A stretch of 32,998 nucleotides of DNA from Clostridiales bacterium (lineage in GTDB: Bacteria; Bacillota; Clostridia; Oscillospirales; CAG-272), in NCBI GenBank assembly GCA_016281775.1, contig JAEEJH010000003.1, positions 1 through 32,998 of the forward strand, written 5' to 3'. Below are positions 1 to 7,917 of the stretch, piece after piece. The notes under the pieces were generated by a model that did not search any database, was not told the DNA's origin, and was given only the letters and a program-made list of their open reading frames with translations. The position numbers and the translations under genes were made by a program. Within the stretch, counting starts at the first letter, position 1; each line of letters starts with the position of its first letter.

Positions 1-358
1 GATCTTCTCCTTACGGTGTTGCATCGGATAGGGTTTACATTTGCACGGTGTTGCCACAATGCCGGTGAGCTCTTACCTCGCCTTTCCATCCTTACCTCGT
101 GAACCCCCGAAACAACGGAGTTGTTTCGGGGAACCCCTCGGCTCGCTTCGAATTTCGTATTGTGCGAAACCGGAACGGCTTTGGTGTTCGTTTCGGCTTT
201 TCACCGAAACAGGTCCACGGGGCGGTTTATTTCTGTTGCACTTTCCCGGAGGTTACCCTCGGCGGACGTTATCCGTTATCCTGCCCTTTGATGCCCGGAC
301 TTTCCTCACGGTAATACCTTTCGGCGCAATACCGCGCGACCGTTTGAAGCGGCAAAGT
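1..358 (-). ncRNA. rnpB: RNase P RNA, type A, 3' part missing (off left edge)
   Basis: This is the catalytic RNA of ribonuclease P, which matures the 5' ends of tRNAs. On the minus strand it carries the hallmarks in order: GAGGAAAGTCCGGGC (293-307, 5' strand of P4 and its flank), AGGGCAGGATAACGG, ACAGAAATAAACCGCC (221-236), GGTAAGGATGGAAAGG, GGTAAGAGCTCACCGGC (about 62-78) and a GTAAACCC-type block near 30-38. The layout is type A, usual for Clostridia and unlike the type B of Bacilli. The 5' end near 355 is an estimate. The 3' strand of P4 and P1 lies beyond position 1. The P12 region (about 98-220) is roughly 120 nt, against about 22 nt in E. coli, and holds several hairpins including a repeat element. 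No terminator separates it from the gene upstream at 374. A separate promoter was not identified. Confidence 0.93.
98..137 (-). repeat. GGGGTTCCCC hairpin element, copy inside RNase P RNA P12
   Basis: On the minus strand the element starts GGGGTTCCCC, forms a perfect 12-bp stem (CCCCGAAACAAC with GTTGTTTCGGGG, loop TCC) and ends GGGGGTTCACG. Two relatives lie at 11836-11875 and 11908-11949. It sits just 5' of the conserved core block that resumes with GGTAAGGATGG, exactly where type-A RNase P has its variable P12 helix. Confidence 0.85.
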
Positions 359-373
359 TATTTTTTTATTTGA

Positions 374-1864
374 TTATTTTTTCTTCTTTTTAGTGATAAC
401 GACTATCACGCAGGCGATCGCCGCCGCGGCGACCACGCCTATAACGATCCAGAGCCAGGTGAGGTTCGCTTTGTCGGCGGGTTTGCCGGGATCAGCCGGT
501 TTGTCGGTTTGGACGGGAGCCTTTTCGGTGCCTACCGGCTGCGGTTCGGTATCCTGAGCTTTGGTGTCGACGGGTGTCGGAGCCTGAGTTTCGGGAGCCT
601 GCGTTACGGGCGGTTCGGTGACTTCGGGTTCAGGTTCTTTTTCGATCGAGATGCTCTTGAAGTAGAACACTTTGCCGGCTTCGCCGGTTTCGGGCGCCAT
701 CGGACGGATCGCGAGCGATCTTACTTCGCCGGTGGACCAGTGACCCTGATTGTCTTCGTCCATATCGATGGTGACTTCGGTGAAATCATCAGCCGCCGCA
801 AGTTCGTACTCGACTATGCAGTAGTCTTCGTTCGGAACCTCTTCCATGGTGAAACGGAATTCCATATCGACCGTCTCGGCTGTCTTATATATCATTTTCA
901 GCAGGTAGAAGTCTACGCCGTCGAACCATCTCGATCTGCTCATAGGTACCGAGAAGTACGGGTTCGGACCGGTGACCGTGACTTTGATGCCGCCTTCGTC
1001 AGCCATTTCTATATCGCAGTCGATGGAGTTGGAAATGCGTTTGAAATAATCTGCGCTTGTAAAATCGGCAAGCGTGAAGCTCTGTACGTTATCGAAATCG
1101 ATCGGCTCTTCGGCTTCGCCGCCGATGATCCTCGTGGGAAGCTCGCCTTCGGTAATGGCGGTCTCGCCGTTGATGCCGTTCATAACGAAGCTCTGGCGTT
1201 CACCTGCGGTCTCGGACATCGAGAATCCGATGTAGCACTGATCCTGAAGGTAAGCAAGTGTGTTTTTGAAGTTGTACGGATTGCCGCCCTGTTCTACCGC
1301 GGTGCCGTTGACGTAGATGTGCAGTTCTTCTTCTTCGAGTTTGATATCGAAAACTACGTTTGTGCCGGGAGCGAAGAAATCTTCGGTATTCGCGATCGTG
1401 GTGGTCGCCGCCAGGTTGAAGCCCGCGGGCGATACTTCGAACCACTGCAGTGCGGACGTACGGGCGAGAAGGACGATGCCGTAACCGTCGTCAGCGCTCT
1501 TTGCGGTGGTGTTGAAGTAAAGCGGACGGTTCAGAAGGAACAGACCGTACCACATATCGGGCGAACCGGTATCGGTCTCTTCGATCGTGACGTCGATCTG
1601 GATGCCGGCGGACAGATCCTGCGGTTTCGTGTAAAGAAGGCCCGCGTTGTCTTCGGGATAGTGACCGCCGTGAACGAGTCTTATACCGTTTCTCTCGGTC
1701 TGTTCGATCAGGCCGTTGCTGACGTCGGCTTCGCTTTTGCCTGCGCAGGTAACGACTTTCCAGTCGTCGGGCGTATTAGCCGCCGCAGCCGGCGTGATGA
1801 GCAGGCTTGACAGCACGAGCGCAAAAAGCGTAACGAACGTGATGAGTTTTGCGATTTTTTTCAT
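374..1864 (-). CDS. Secreted, membrane-anchored protein with two beta-sandwich-like domains
   Basis: The function is not recognised; it looks like a surface carbohydrate-binding protein. The start at 1864 is chosen over the ATG at 1876 because the ribosome site GGAGG lies between them, 5 bases before ATG AAA AAA. The protein (496 aa) has a signal peptide in about residues 1-29 ending in an alanine run. A LamG/concanavalin-like region follows (about 30-240), then a second all-beta, possibly carbohydrate-binding region (about 255-410). After that come a Pro/Thr/Gln-rich stalk with TEPPVTQAPETQAP-like units, one membrane helix and a KKKKK tail. No LPXTG motif and no catalytic motif were seen. 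The architecture matches the proteins at 12092-13279 and 13293-16007. A strong sigma-A promoter stands directly upstream, so it is probably monocistronic. rnpB begins only about 16 bases after its stop codon. Confidence 0.85.
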   Translation of the reverse strand: MKKIAKLITFVTLFALVLSSLLITPAAAANTPDDWKVVTCAGKSEADVSNGLIEQTERNGIRLVHGGHYPEDNAGLLYTKPQDLSAGIQIDVTIEETDTGSPDMWYGLFLLNRPLYFNTTAKSADDGYGIVLLARTSALQWFEVSPAGFNLAATTTIANTEDFFAPGTNVVFDIKLEEEELHIYVNGTAVEQGGNPYNFKNTLAYLQDQCYIGFSMSETAGERQSFVMNGINGETAITEGELPTRIIGGEAEEPIDFDNVQSFTLADFTSADYFKRISNSIDCDIEMADEGGIKVTVTGPNPYFSVPMSRSRWFDGVDFYLLKMIYKTAETVDMEFRFTMEEVPNEDYCIVEYELAAADDFTEVTIDMDEDNQGHWSTGEVRSLAIRPMAPETGEAGKVFYFKSISIEKEPEPEVTEPPVTQAPETQAPTPVDTKAQDTEPQPVGTEKAPVQTDKPADPGKPADKANLTWLWIVIGVVAAAAIACVIVVITKKKKK

Positions 1865-1910
1865 GTTTTCCTCCATATTATTCGCGTAACACGCGTTTTA
1901 TTTCATTGTG

Positions 1911-1939
1911 ATTGTACCACAAATCATTCCGTTTGTCAA
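1911..1939 (-). promoter_or_regulatory. Sigma-A promoter for the 374-1864 gene
   Basis: On the minus strand there is a perfect -35 TTGACA (1934-1939), a 17-bp spacer and a -10 TACAAT (1911-1916). The expected transcript start is near 1904, about 40 bases before the chosen ATG. Confidence 0.75.
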
Positions 1940-1950
1940 TACTGTATTTT

Positions 1951-2029
1951 CCGGATCGGTCTTACCGTGCGATCCGTATCCGGTAAAATCTTTTTATACC
2001 GGTTTATAACTGTTAATGCGTCCGGTATA
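1951..2029 (-). terminator. Two inverted repeats, possible terminator of the Gld-like operon
   Basis: An 8-bp stem, TATACCGG with CCGGTATA (1995-2029), is followed on the minus strand by a weak T-containing stretch. A second imperfect stem (1951-1983, CCGGAT with ATCCGG) follows. The position just after the operon end at 2039 suits termination, but the T-run is poor. Confidence 0.4.
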
Positions 2030-2038
2030 AGCGTTTAC

Positions 2039-2635
2039 TTACTGTTTGGTCCGTTTGTTTTTTTTGCTTTCGTCGATCAGAAAAAGAACGAAGATAATCA
2101 ACAGTAATCCAACGAATCCGCTGATCAAAGCAAAGGCTGTTATATAGCTTTTATGCGTCCGGAGTATTGCGGGAAGCGTTTTATCCGTTTCGGAAATACG
2201 CCGTCCCTCCACGGAGAGCATGGTAACTTCATACCGTGTAAAATCATGGAAAACGCCGTACTTCTCTTCGACGCATTCGATCTGCAGTTCGGCGCCTTCG
2301 TTTATCTTTCCCGCAAGCTCCCACGCGTCATAATTTTCCGTAACAAAATCACCGTCGGTACGGATATAATATTCGTGAGAATTTATACAGAATAATACGC
2401 CTGTTTTCCCATGTCTTCCGGTCGTGACCTCCGCGGAATTTCTGTCTGCGGCAGAAGTCAGACTGATGATCGGGGAATTACTTACCGAATTATATTTTTT
2501 AATATAATTATATATAACGCACAGCAAAACCAGCAGCACAAGCGCACAGCCTATGACGCACGCTTTGGTCGAGATCTCTTTACGCTTTTCAACGCGGTAT
2601 TTTTTGTTCTTTGTTCTGACGGCTTTTGTCGGCAT
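2039..2635 (-). CDS. Small two-helix membrane protein, last gene of the Gld-like operon
   Basis: I do not recognise this family. The protein (198 aa) has a basic N-terminus, a membrane helix at about residues 25-45, a middle domain of some 115 residues that reads as beta-rich and probably extracytoplasmic, a second helix at about 165-187 and a short Lys-rich tail. It starts one base after the stop of the DUF4340 gene (TGA-T-ATG) and has no clear ribosome site of its own, so translation is probably coupled. That spacing makes it a member of the ABC operon, although this protein is not a standard part of GldA/F/G systems. By eye its coding DNA is more AT-rich than the neighbouring genes. Confidence 0.75.
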   Translation of the reverse strand: MPTKAVRTKNKKYRVEKRKEISTKACVIGCALVLLVLLCVIYNYIKKYNSVSNSPIISLTSAADRNSAEVTTGRHGKTGVLFCINSHEYYIRTDGDFVTENYDAWELAGKINEGAELQIECVEEKYGVFHDFTRYEVTMLSVEGRRISETDKTLPAILRTHKSYITAFALISGFVGLLLIIFVLFLIDESKKNKRTKQ

Positions 2636-2636
2636 A

Positions 2637-4496
2637 TCAGTATTCCGCGTTCGGGTCGACCGTCTCGTAATTCATCAGTCTGACCGCGTCGTCGACGATC
2701 TTTTTGACCATTGAGCGCAGCACGTAGAATTCGCCCTTGTCGTTGATCGTCATGAAGCAGCGGCGTTCGGAGTACGAATAGAATTTATACGTTCTCTCTT
2801 CACCGTTTCTGAATTTGACTCTCATCTCGCACAAAAGCGCGCGCTCGCTCTCGGCCGGTTCTTCGACAAAGTCTTCGCGTTCGAGCGAAAGTATCGTCTG
2901 ATAGAATTTTCTGAAATTACGTATACCGGTATTCGGTTTGTCGGCGGGATCTTTGCCCTTGAAGACGGTGCGCGTCGTATACGCGCTCTCCACGGCGACA
3001 AGATCGTCGTTGGTGCCGGTCAGCGTGAACATGAAGTGCTTGTCGGCGGTAGTCAGCTCTATTTCCGAGACCTTGTCTATATGCACGTTGAACACCGGCT
3101 TGTCGAGATAATCCATAAGCGACCATTCGACAAACGACAGCTTCGAAGCGTCGATCTTCGTGATTATGTCGTAAAGCGGCGAGAGAGCGTAGTAGTATGC
3201 GCCGCCGTTTTCATCGTATTTCTTTTCAGACAGGGATATGATCATATCCATATCCTGATATCTGTAATAAATATCGTACGCCGGTTCGGATAAGCCGTAT
3301 TTTTCGCCGAGATCTTCTTTTAACTCGTATTCGTATTCCTGCTCGCCGTTTTCGCCGAGTTTGGGCGAACCGTCGTCGTTATAAAGCATTATGACGTCGT
3401 ATACGTTGTATTCGAGCAGTTCCGAGCCGGTCATATTGACTATCTGACCCATTATCGTCGTGATCCTCGAAGCCGACGCCTCGTAATCGAACGGATCGTA
3501 GACGATGAACGGCACTGTCACGCCGAACGCCTCTTCGGTGCCGACTTTTTCTTCATCGTTCTGTCCGTGTATTTTGATGAACCACTTGCCGTTTTTGGCA
3601 AGCTGTATCTCGGATATGCCGGTCAGGTAAGAGTTGTCGGAAATCGGATAAGTCATAAGCGGCGTCATGAGCGACTTGACGTCCGCCAGAAGCGTGCTTC
3701 TTATCGACTGCTCGAGAACGTAAACGATATCGCGCCCTTCGAGCATACAGTAATAGTAATCTTCGGTAAGCGAGGGTTTGCCGATATACATCTTATAAGA
3801 AACGGGTTCCGCTCCGTCGGTCTTCCGCGTCGTCACTATATAGTACGCGGGGTCGTCCGAGGGATCGAGACCGTATTCGGAAAGTTCCGCGCGGTCGCCC
3901 GGCATCAGTCTGTCGGAGATCAGCGGAAAGCCCGCAGCTACGATGAGCTGCGCGAACAGTTCTTCGTTATAAGGCGTGCCCTCGAGACCTTCGAATGCGA
4001 ACGAATCTATCTCGTTGTTGTAATAAGCCGTATACGCGCCGTATTCGTTTTTGACCTCGATCTTCTGTATGCGCGAACGCTCCAGATGCTCGTATATGAG
4101 CACGCGCCTGCTGCCTTCGCGCACCTCGCCGAGTTCTTCGTAAGCGACCGGCAGCTCGCCCGCCGAGGCGCCCTTGAATATCTCCGGAGCGAAAATGAGT
4201 ATAAGTACGACGGCGGCGATGACCGCGGCGGCGACGACCGATATGATCGTTACGCGCTTCTGCGTCATCGTTTTGAGTTTTTTGTTCTCCGCCGCCTCTT
4301 CTTTACCGCTGTCGGCAAACGTCTTCAGCCTGCGCTTGGGTTCCGCGGTCTCTTCTTCTGAGCCGAGATCTTCGCCGTATTCGGAATATTCACCGCCGTA
4401 TAAAATACTGTGAAGTTCGGAATCTTTATTCCCTTCAGCGCCTGCATTTTCGGTGTTTTCGACCGGTTCTTCGATTTTTTCTTCGTTGTCTGCCAT
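2637..4496 (-). CDS. DUF4340-domain membrane protein
   Basis: Protein of 619 aa. About 80 residues of acidic, low-complexity cytoplasmic sequence come first, then one membrane helix (about 82-104) and a long extracytoplasmic part with repeated beta-type segments typical of DUF4340. One such segment concerns peptide YYIVTTRKTDG and another YYYCMLEGRDIVYVL. DUF4340 proteins are commonly encoded next to GldG-like ABC transporter genes, and this one follows directly after such a gene with one base between TAA and ATG. The role is inferred to be an accessory, perhaps substrate-facing, subunit of the exporter. The family assignment rests on this context plus sequence character and was not checked by a profile search. 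Confidence 0.8.
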   Translation of the reverse strand: MADNEEKIEEPVENTENAGAEGNKDSELHSILYGGEYSEYGEDLGSEEETAEPKRRLKTFADSGKEEAAENKKLKTMTQKRVTIISVVAAAVIAAVVLILIFAPEIFKGASAGELPVAYEELGEVREGSRRVLIYEHLERSRIQKIEVKNEYGAYTAYYNNEIDSFAFEGLEGTPYNEELFAQLIVAAGFPLISDRLMPGDRAELSEYGLDPSDDPAYYIVTTRKTDGAEPVSYKMYIGKPSLTEDYYYCMLEGRDIVYVLEQSIRSTLLADVKSLMTPLMTYPISDNSYLTGISEIQLAKNGKWFIKIHGQNDEEKVGTEEAFGVTVPFIVYDPFDYEASASRITTIMGQIVNMTGSELLEYNVYDVIMLYNDDGSPKLGENGEQEYEYELKEDLGEKYGLSEPAYDIYYRYQDMDMIISLSEKKYDENGGAYYYALSPLYDIITKIDASKLSFVEWSLMDYLDKPVFNVHIDKVSEIELTTADKHFMFTLTGTNDDLVAVESAYTTRTVFKGKDPADKPNTGIRNFRKFYQTILSLEREDFVEEPAESERALLCEMRVKFRNGEERTYKFYSYSERRCFMTINDKGEFYVLRSMVKKIVDDAVRLMNYETVDPNAEY

Positions 4497-4497
4497 A

Positions 4498-6069
4498 TTA
4501 TTTTCTCTTTCTTCTTACGACCGCGACCGTGCCGACCGCGAGCACAACCGTCGGAATCACGACGGCGAGCACGACCGTCCACGCTCTGACCTGGCTGTCG
4601 TCGACCGACAGCGTGTAGTTTTCAAGCGACTTGTAATCGAGGTCCACCGGTATCTTCAGAAGCGGTATCCTCGTGATCAGAACGTTCAGTATGCCTCTGT
4701 TTGCAAACACCGACGAGGTGACGTATTTGAGCATACCGGGCGAACCGCAGGTCAGCACGTAAGAATAGTAATCTTCGTTGTTTTCGTATTTGAGCTTGCT
4801 CGATACGACGAACAGATCGAAGCCTTCACGCGAGTTAAGATCCTCGGGTTTCAGCATATCGGTATCGCTCGCGTAAGCGACCGCGTCCGGCGACGTGCGG
4901 AACGAGCTCGTTATGTTCATCGAGTTGTTTTCTTTTTCGGTGAATATTATCTGTACCGGCGCCGCCTGAGTGAACACCGTGCGCAGATTTCTGTAATTCT
5001 GCTGTACCGATGCTCCGAGGCCTTCGGTCGTATATTTGACCGAGAACGTATAGTTGCTGCCTATGGCGTCAGCCCTGTCTTCTATTGTATAGCCCGTCTG
5101 TATCTTCACTCCCCATTCTTCGAGGTAGTGACCGAGATTCTTATATTCGACGCCCGTCGGTCCGGCGAATACCATCAGCGAACCGTGGTTCGCGACGAAC
5201 GCCGCAACCTTGTCGAGTTCGGACACGCCGTCTATCGTGGCGAGGTCCTTGCCGATGAAATCGCGCTGAGGATCGAGTATTACGACGAGCCTGCAGTCGG
5301 GATCGAGGTCTTCTCTCGAAAGGTCGACGTACTGGATCCTGAAGCCGAACTCCTCGAACATCGCCATGAACGCGTAATATTCGTTGTTTGCGTCTGTAAG
5401 CGAAGCGCCTATCGGTTCGCCGTGTCCGGTCGTGAACGATACCACGGGCTGTTTTATGCCGGCAAGCTGTAAGAACGCAAGTAAGAATCTGCGTTCGCCG
5501 TTATATCCGACTACCTTGGAACTGCCGGAGCTCGACGACGTCGAGAAGAAAGCGCTCAGCGCATATACGAGCGGATATGAGGATTCGCTTCCGTCTTCGT
5601 TTTCGTACGTGCTTTCGATTATGACGTTTGTCGAAGCCCATTCGCCGGAGGCGAGTTTTTTGTACTTTTCAAACTGCGCCGGATATTTGTAAGAATCGAA
5701 GTATTCGACCGTTATGTCGGGTATTCCGTCGTCGCTTTTGGAAAGGCGCGAGAACTGCGTCGCCGTAACGTAGACCATAAAGAGCTGTGAGTTCGACGCT
5801 ATCGTGTCTATCGGCACCGCGAATTTTATCGTGATCGGCGCTTTGATCTGTTTGAGATACTCTTTCGCCGCGTCGGTGATCGTGTAGATCTGCGAATTGG
5901 TAAGGTCGGTATATCTGACGTTGTTCGATATAAACGACGTGAGCATCGCGTTTGCGAGTATCACGAGCGCGATGACCGCCGCCGCGAGAGCTATCGCAAG
6001 AGCGCCGTATTTGAGTTTTCTCTTGCGGGATACGGATCTCGGAGCGTCGTTCTGAACTGTTTTTTTCAC
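4498..6069 (-). CDS. GldG-like ABC transporter auxiliary protein
   Basis: The protein (523 aa) resembles the GldG/ABC-type uncharacterised auxiliary family. A cytoplasmic basic start is followed by a membrane helix (about 20-42), a large extracytoplasmic domain containing TTGHGE and the LVVILDPQRDF type strand, and a C-terminal membrane helix ending RRKRK. The start is a GTG at 6069 preceded by GGAGGT at ideal spacing. The open frame extends to 6462, but the extra 131 codons lie inside the permease gene and carry no ribosome site. The permease stop is 14 bases upstream and the DUF4340 gene follows after one base. It probably works with the permease and ATPase as one membrane complex. The substrate is unknown; in gliding Bacteroidota GldA/F/G serve motility, which nothing here suggests. 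Confidence 0.85.
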   Translation of the reverse strand: MKKTVQNDAPRSVSRKRKLKYGALAIALAAAVIALVILANAMLTSFISNNVRYTDLTNSQIYTITDAAKEYLKQIKAPITIKFAVPIDTIASNSQLFMVYVTATQFSRLSKSDDGIPDITVEYFDSYKYPAQFEKYKKLASGEWASTNVIIESTYENEDGSESSYPLVYALSAFFSTSSSSGSSKVVGYNGERRFLLAFLQLAGIKQPVVSFTTGHGEPIGASLTDANNEYYAFMAMFEEFGFRIQYVDLSREDLDPDCRLVVILDPQRDFIGKDLATIDGVSELDKVAAFVANHGSLMVFAGPTGVEYKNLGHYLEEWGVKIQTGYTIEDRADAIGSNYTFSVKYTTEGLGASVQQNYRNLRTVFTQAAPVQIIFTEKENNSMNITSSFRTSPDAVAYASDTDMLKPEDLNSREGFDLFVVSSKLKYENNEDYYSYVLTCGSPGMLKYVTSSVFANRGILNVLITRIPLLKIPVDLDYKSLENYTLSVDDSQVRAWTVVLAVVIPTVVLAVGTVAVVRRKRK

Positions 6070-6083
6070 CTTAACACCTCCGA

Positions 6084-6791
6084 TCAAGCCCAGCGTCTGC
6101 GTTCGTAAACGCGTACCGTGAGGAACAGGAATACGAACGAAACAGAGGCGTAATATACGAGCGCCGACCAGTCGATCACGCCGTACGTGAACATCGTGAA
6201 TCTGTTGAATATCGAGAAGAAGTCGAGCACTATGCGCAGCGGCGCGAAGCCGATGCCCGACGAGAACATGCCGATCACGAGGAAAAGCACGATCGTCGCT
6301 ATCGTGGTTATCGCGGCGACGAGCTGATTTTCCGTAAGCGACGACATGAAAACGCCTATCGCTATGAAGGCGCAGCCTATAAGGAGCACCGAGAAGATAT
6401 TGCCGATTATGACCGCCGTGTTCTGATTGCCGTAAAGATACGCCGGTATCAGGTTCAGGCACGACAGGGCGAACGTCGCGGCGAACATCGTGAGAGCCGC
6501 CAGATATTTCGCCATAACGATGCCGAAGAGACTTACCGGACTGCTCATCAGAAGAGCCTCGGTCTTGAGCCTTTTTTCATCCGAGAACAGCTTCATCGTG
6601 AGAAGCGGTATAAGTATCGCGAACGCGAAAATAATGAAAGTATAATACGTCGTGATGTCTCCGCCGACGCTCTGAGAGAGCGTCGTGAGCGAGAAGATCA
6701 CGCCCGATAAAACGAGAAAGGTCGCTATGAACGCGTAGCCGATGAAAGTCGTGAAATACGCCTTCATCTCGCGCTTGTAAATTGCCGACAT
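6084..6791 (-). CDS. ABC-2 type permease, GldF-like
   Basis: The protein (235 aa) is very hydrophobic, with about six membrane helices. Between helices 2 and 3 it has the cytoplasmic segment FSDEKRLKTEALLMSSPV, the coupling-helix region typical of ABC-2 permeases. The family length is about 230-260 aa, so it is complete. The ATG at 6791 has an AGGAGG ribosome site about 8 bases upstream. It lies 13 bases after the ATPase gene and 14 bases before the GldG-like gene, in the order ATPase-permease-GldG-DUF4340 seen in many bacteria. It forms the membrane channel of the exporter; the substrate cannot be told from sequence. Confidence 0.9.
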   Translation of the reverse strand: MSAIYKREMKAYFTTFIGYAFIATFLVLSGVIFSLTTLSQSVGGDITTYYTFIIFAFAILIPLLTMKLFSDEKRLKTEALLMSSPVSLFGIVMAKYLAALTMFAATFALSCLNLIPAYLYGNQNTAVIIGNIFSVLLIGCAFIAIGVFMSSLTENQLVAAITTIATIVLFLVIGMFSSGIGFAPLRIVLDFFSIFNRFTMFTYGVIDWSALVYYASVSFVFLFLTVRVYERRRWA

Positions 6792-6804
6792 ATATATCCG
6801 CCTC

Positions 6805-7731
6805 CTATTTCGTCATTGCTATGAAGATATCTTCAAGCGAAGCGCCGACGTTCTGCATCTCTATGATCGGCCAGCGCTTTTCAGCGAGCGCGTAAAACAG
6901 AGTTTTACGCAGATCGCAGCCCTTTTTGCATTGGATCATATATAAAGAAGAACCGTCTTTGCCGCTCGACATGAATTCGACCTTCGCCGCGCCTTCGGTC
7001 TTGCGCAGATAATTCAGCACTTCGTTCTTCGCGCCGATAATGCGCACCGTGAATTTGCGGTTGTCTTCGGCGAGCGAGTTTATCTCGTCGGTCTTCTGGT
7101 CGGCTATGAGCCTGCCGCGGTCGATGATCAGTATCCTGCCGCAGACCGCCTGCACCTCGGGCAGTATGTGGGTCGAGAGTATGATCGTATGATCTTCTCC
7201 GAGAGTTCTGATGAGATCGCGTATCTCGATTATCTGCCTCGGGTCAAGGCCTATCGTCGGTTCGTCGAATATCATTATCGGCGGATTCGATACGAGCGCG
7301 CCCGCTATGCCGACGCGCTGTTTGAAGCCCTTGGAGAGCTGACCTATCAGCCTGTACTGCATCTCGCCGAGGCCCATAACGTCGATGATCTCGTTTATAT
7401 GCTCTTTTCTGTTGAGCGTGCATTTTTTGAGATCGTATATGAAATTGAGATATTCGCGCGGGTTCATATCGTAATAAAGCGGCGGCTGTTCGGGCAGAAA
7501 ACCGATCAGCTTCTTCGCTTCGTTCGGGTTTTCGATGATATCTATGCCGTCTATTTTACATTGACCGGAGGTCGAGGAAAGACAGCCCGTTATCATATTC
7601 ATCGTCGTAGATTTGCCGGCGCCGTTCGGACCGAGAAAACCGACGACCTCGCCTTTCGTCACGGTAAACGATATATCGTCGACCGCGAGCTTCTGACCGT
7701 AATACTTGGTCAGATGTTCCACATTGATCAT
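6805..7731 (-). CDS. ABC transporter ATP-binding protein, GldA-like
   Basis: This is the cytoplasmic ATPase that drives the transporter encoded downstream. The protein (308 aa) has Walker A GPNGAGKST (34-42), Q-loop Q82 in LPEQPPLY, the signature LSKGFKQ (132-138), Walker B IMIFDEP (152-158) and H-loop H188. About 85 further residues form a C-terminal domain usual in GldA/CcmA-like export ATPases. An AAAGGACG-type ribosome site precedes the ATG at 7731. It is the first gene of a five-gene minus-strand operon and is transcribed away from tmcAL. Confidence 0.93.
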   Translation of the reverse strand: MINVEHLTKYYGQKLAVDDISFTVTKGEVVGFLGPNGAGKSTTMNMITGCLSSTSGQCKIDGIDIIENPNEAKKLIGFLPEQPPLYYDMNPREYLNFIYDLKKCTLNRKEHINEIIDVMGLGEMQYRLIGQLSKGFKQRVGIAGALVSNPPIMIFDEPTIGLDPRQIIEIRDLIRTLGEDHTIILSTHILPEVQAVCGRILIIDRGRLIADQKTDEINSLAEDNRKFTVRIIGAKNEVLNYLRKTEGAAKVEFMSSGKDGSSLYMIQCKKGCDLRKTLFYALAEKRWPIIEMQNVGASLEDIFIAMTK

Positions 7732-7917
7732 TTACGTCGTCCTTTCGTTTGTGAAAATGTTATAAAGACAGTTATACATTGTTATTTTAACATGCAAATA
7801 TAACGAAATCTCATAATATAAAGTAAACAATATAATAAGACGGCGCATAAAAACGCCGGCGGCACTTGAATAATTCACATTTTCGGGTTATCATAAATAA
7901 CGAAAGGAGAGCGCGTT
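7732..7917. promoter_or_regulatory. Divergent promoter region between the ABC operon and tmcAL
   Basis: This is an AT-rich gap of 186 bases. A weak minus-strand candidate is TTGCAT (7792-7797) with TATAAC (7771-7776), but its spacer is only 15 bp. On the plus strand TATAAT (7831-7836) is a good -10 but has no good -35. A small stem (CGGCG with CGCCG, about 7841-7858) lies downstream of it. Confidence 0.35.

Noticed and set aside
41..373. Open frames of 110 and 71 codons at the left edge, plus strand
   Set aside because: They run through the RNase P RNA on the other strand and cross its conserved blocks and hairpins; no ribosome site.
509..1810. 433-codon plus-strand frame opposite the 374-1864 gene
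   Set aside because: The minus strand has signal peptide, stalk, membrane helix, promoter and ribosome site; the plus frame is rich in Arg, Phe and Val without domains. Similar long antisense frames at 4453-5472, 9487-11124 and 17247-18428 were rejected for the same reason; the high third-base GC of the true genes opens them.
6070..6462. N-terminal extension of the GldG-like gene
   Set aside because: It lies within the permease gene, has no ribosome site, and the GTG at 6069 has GGAGGT at ideal distance.
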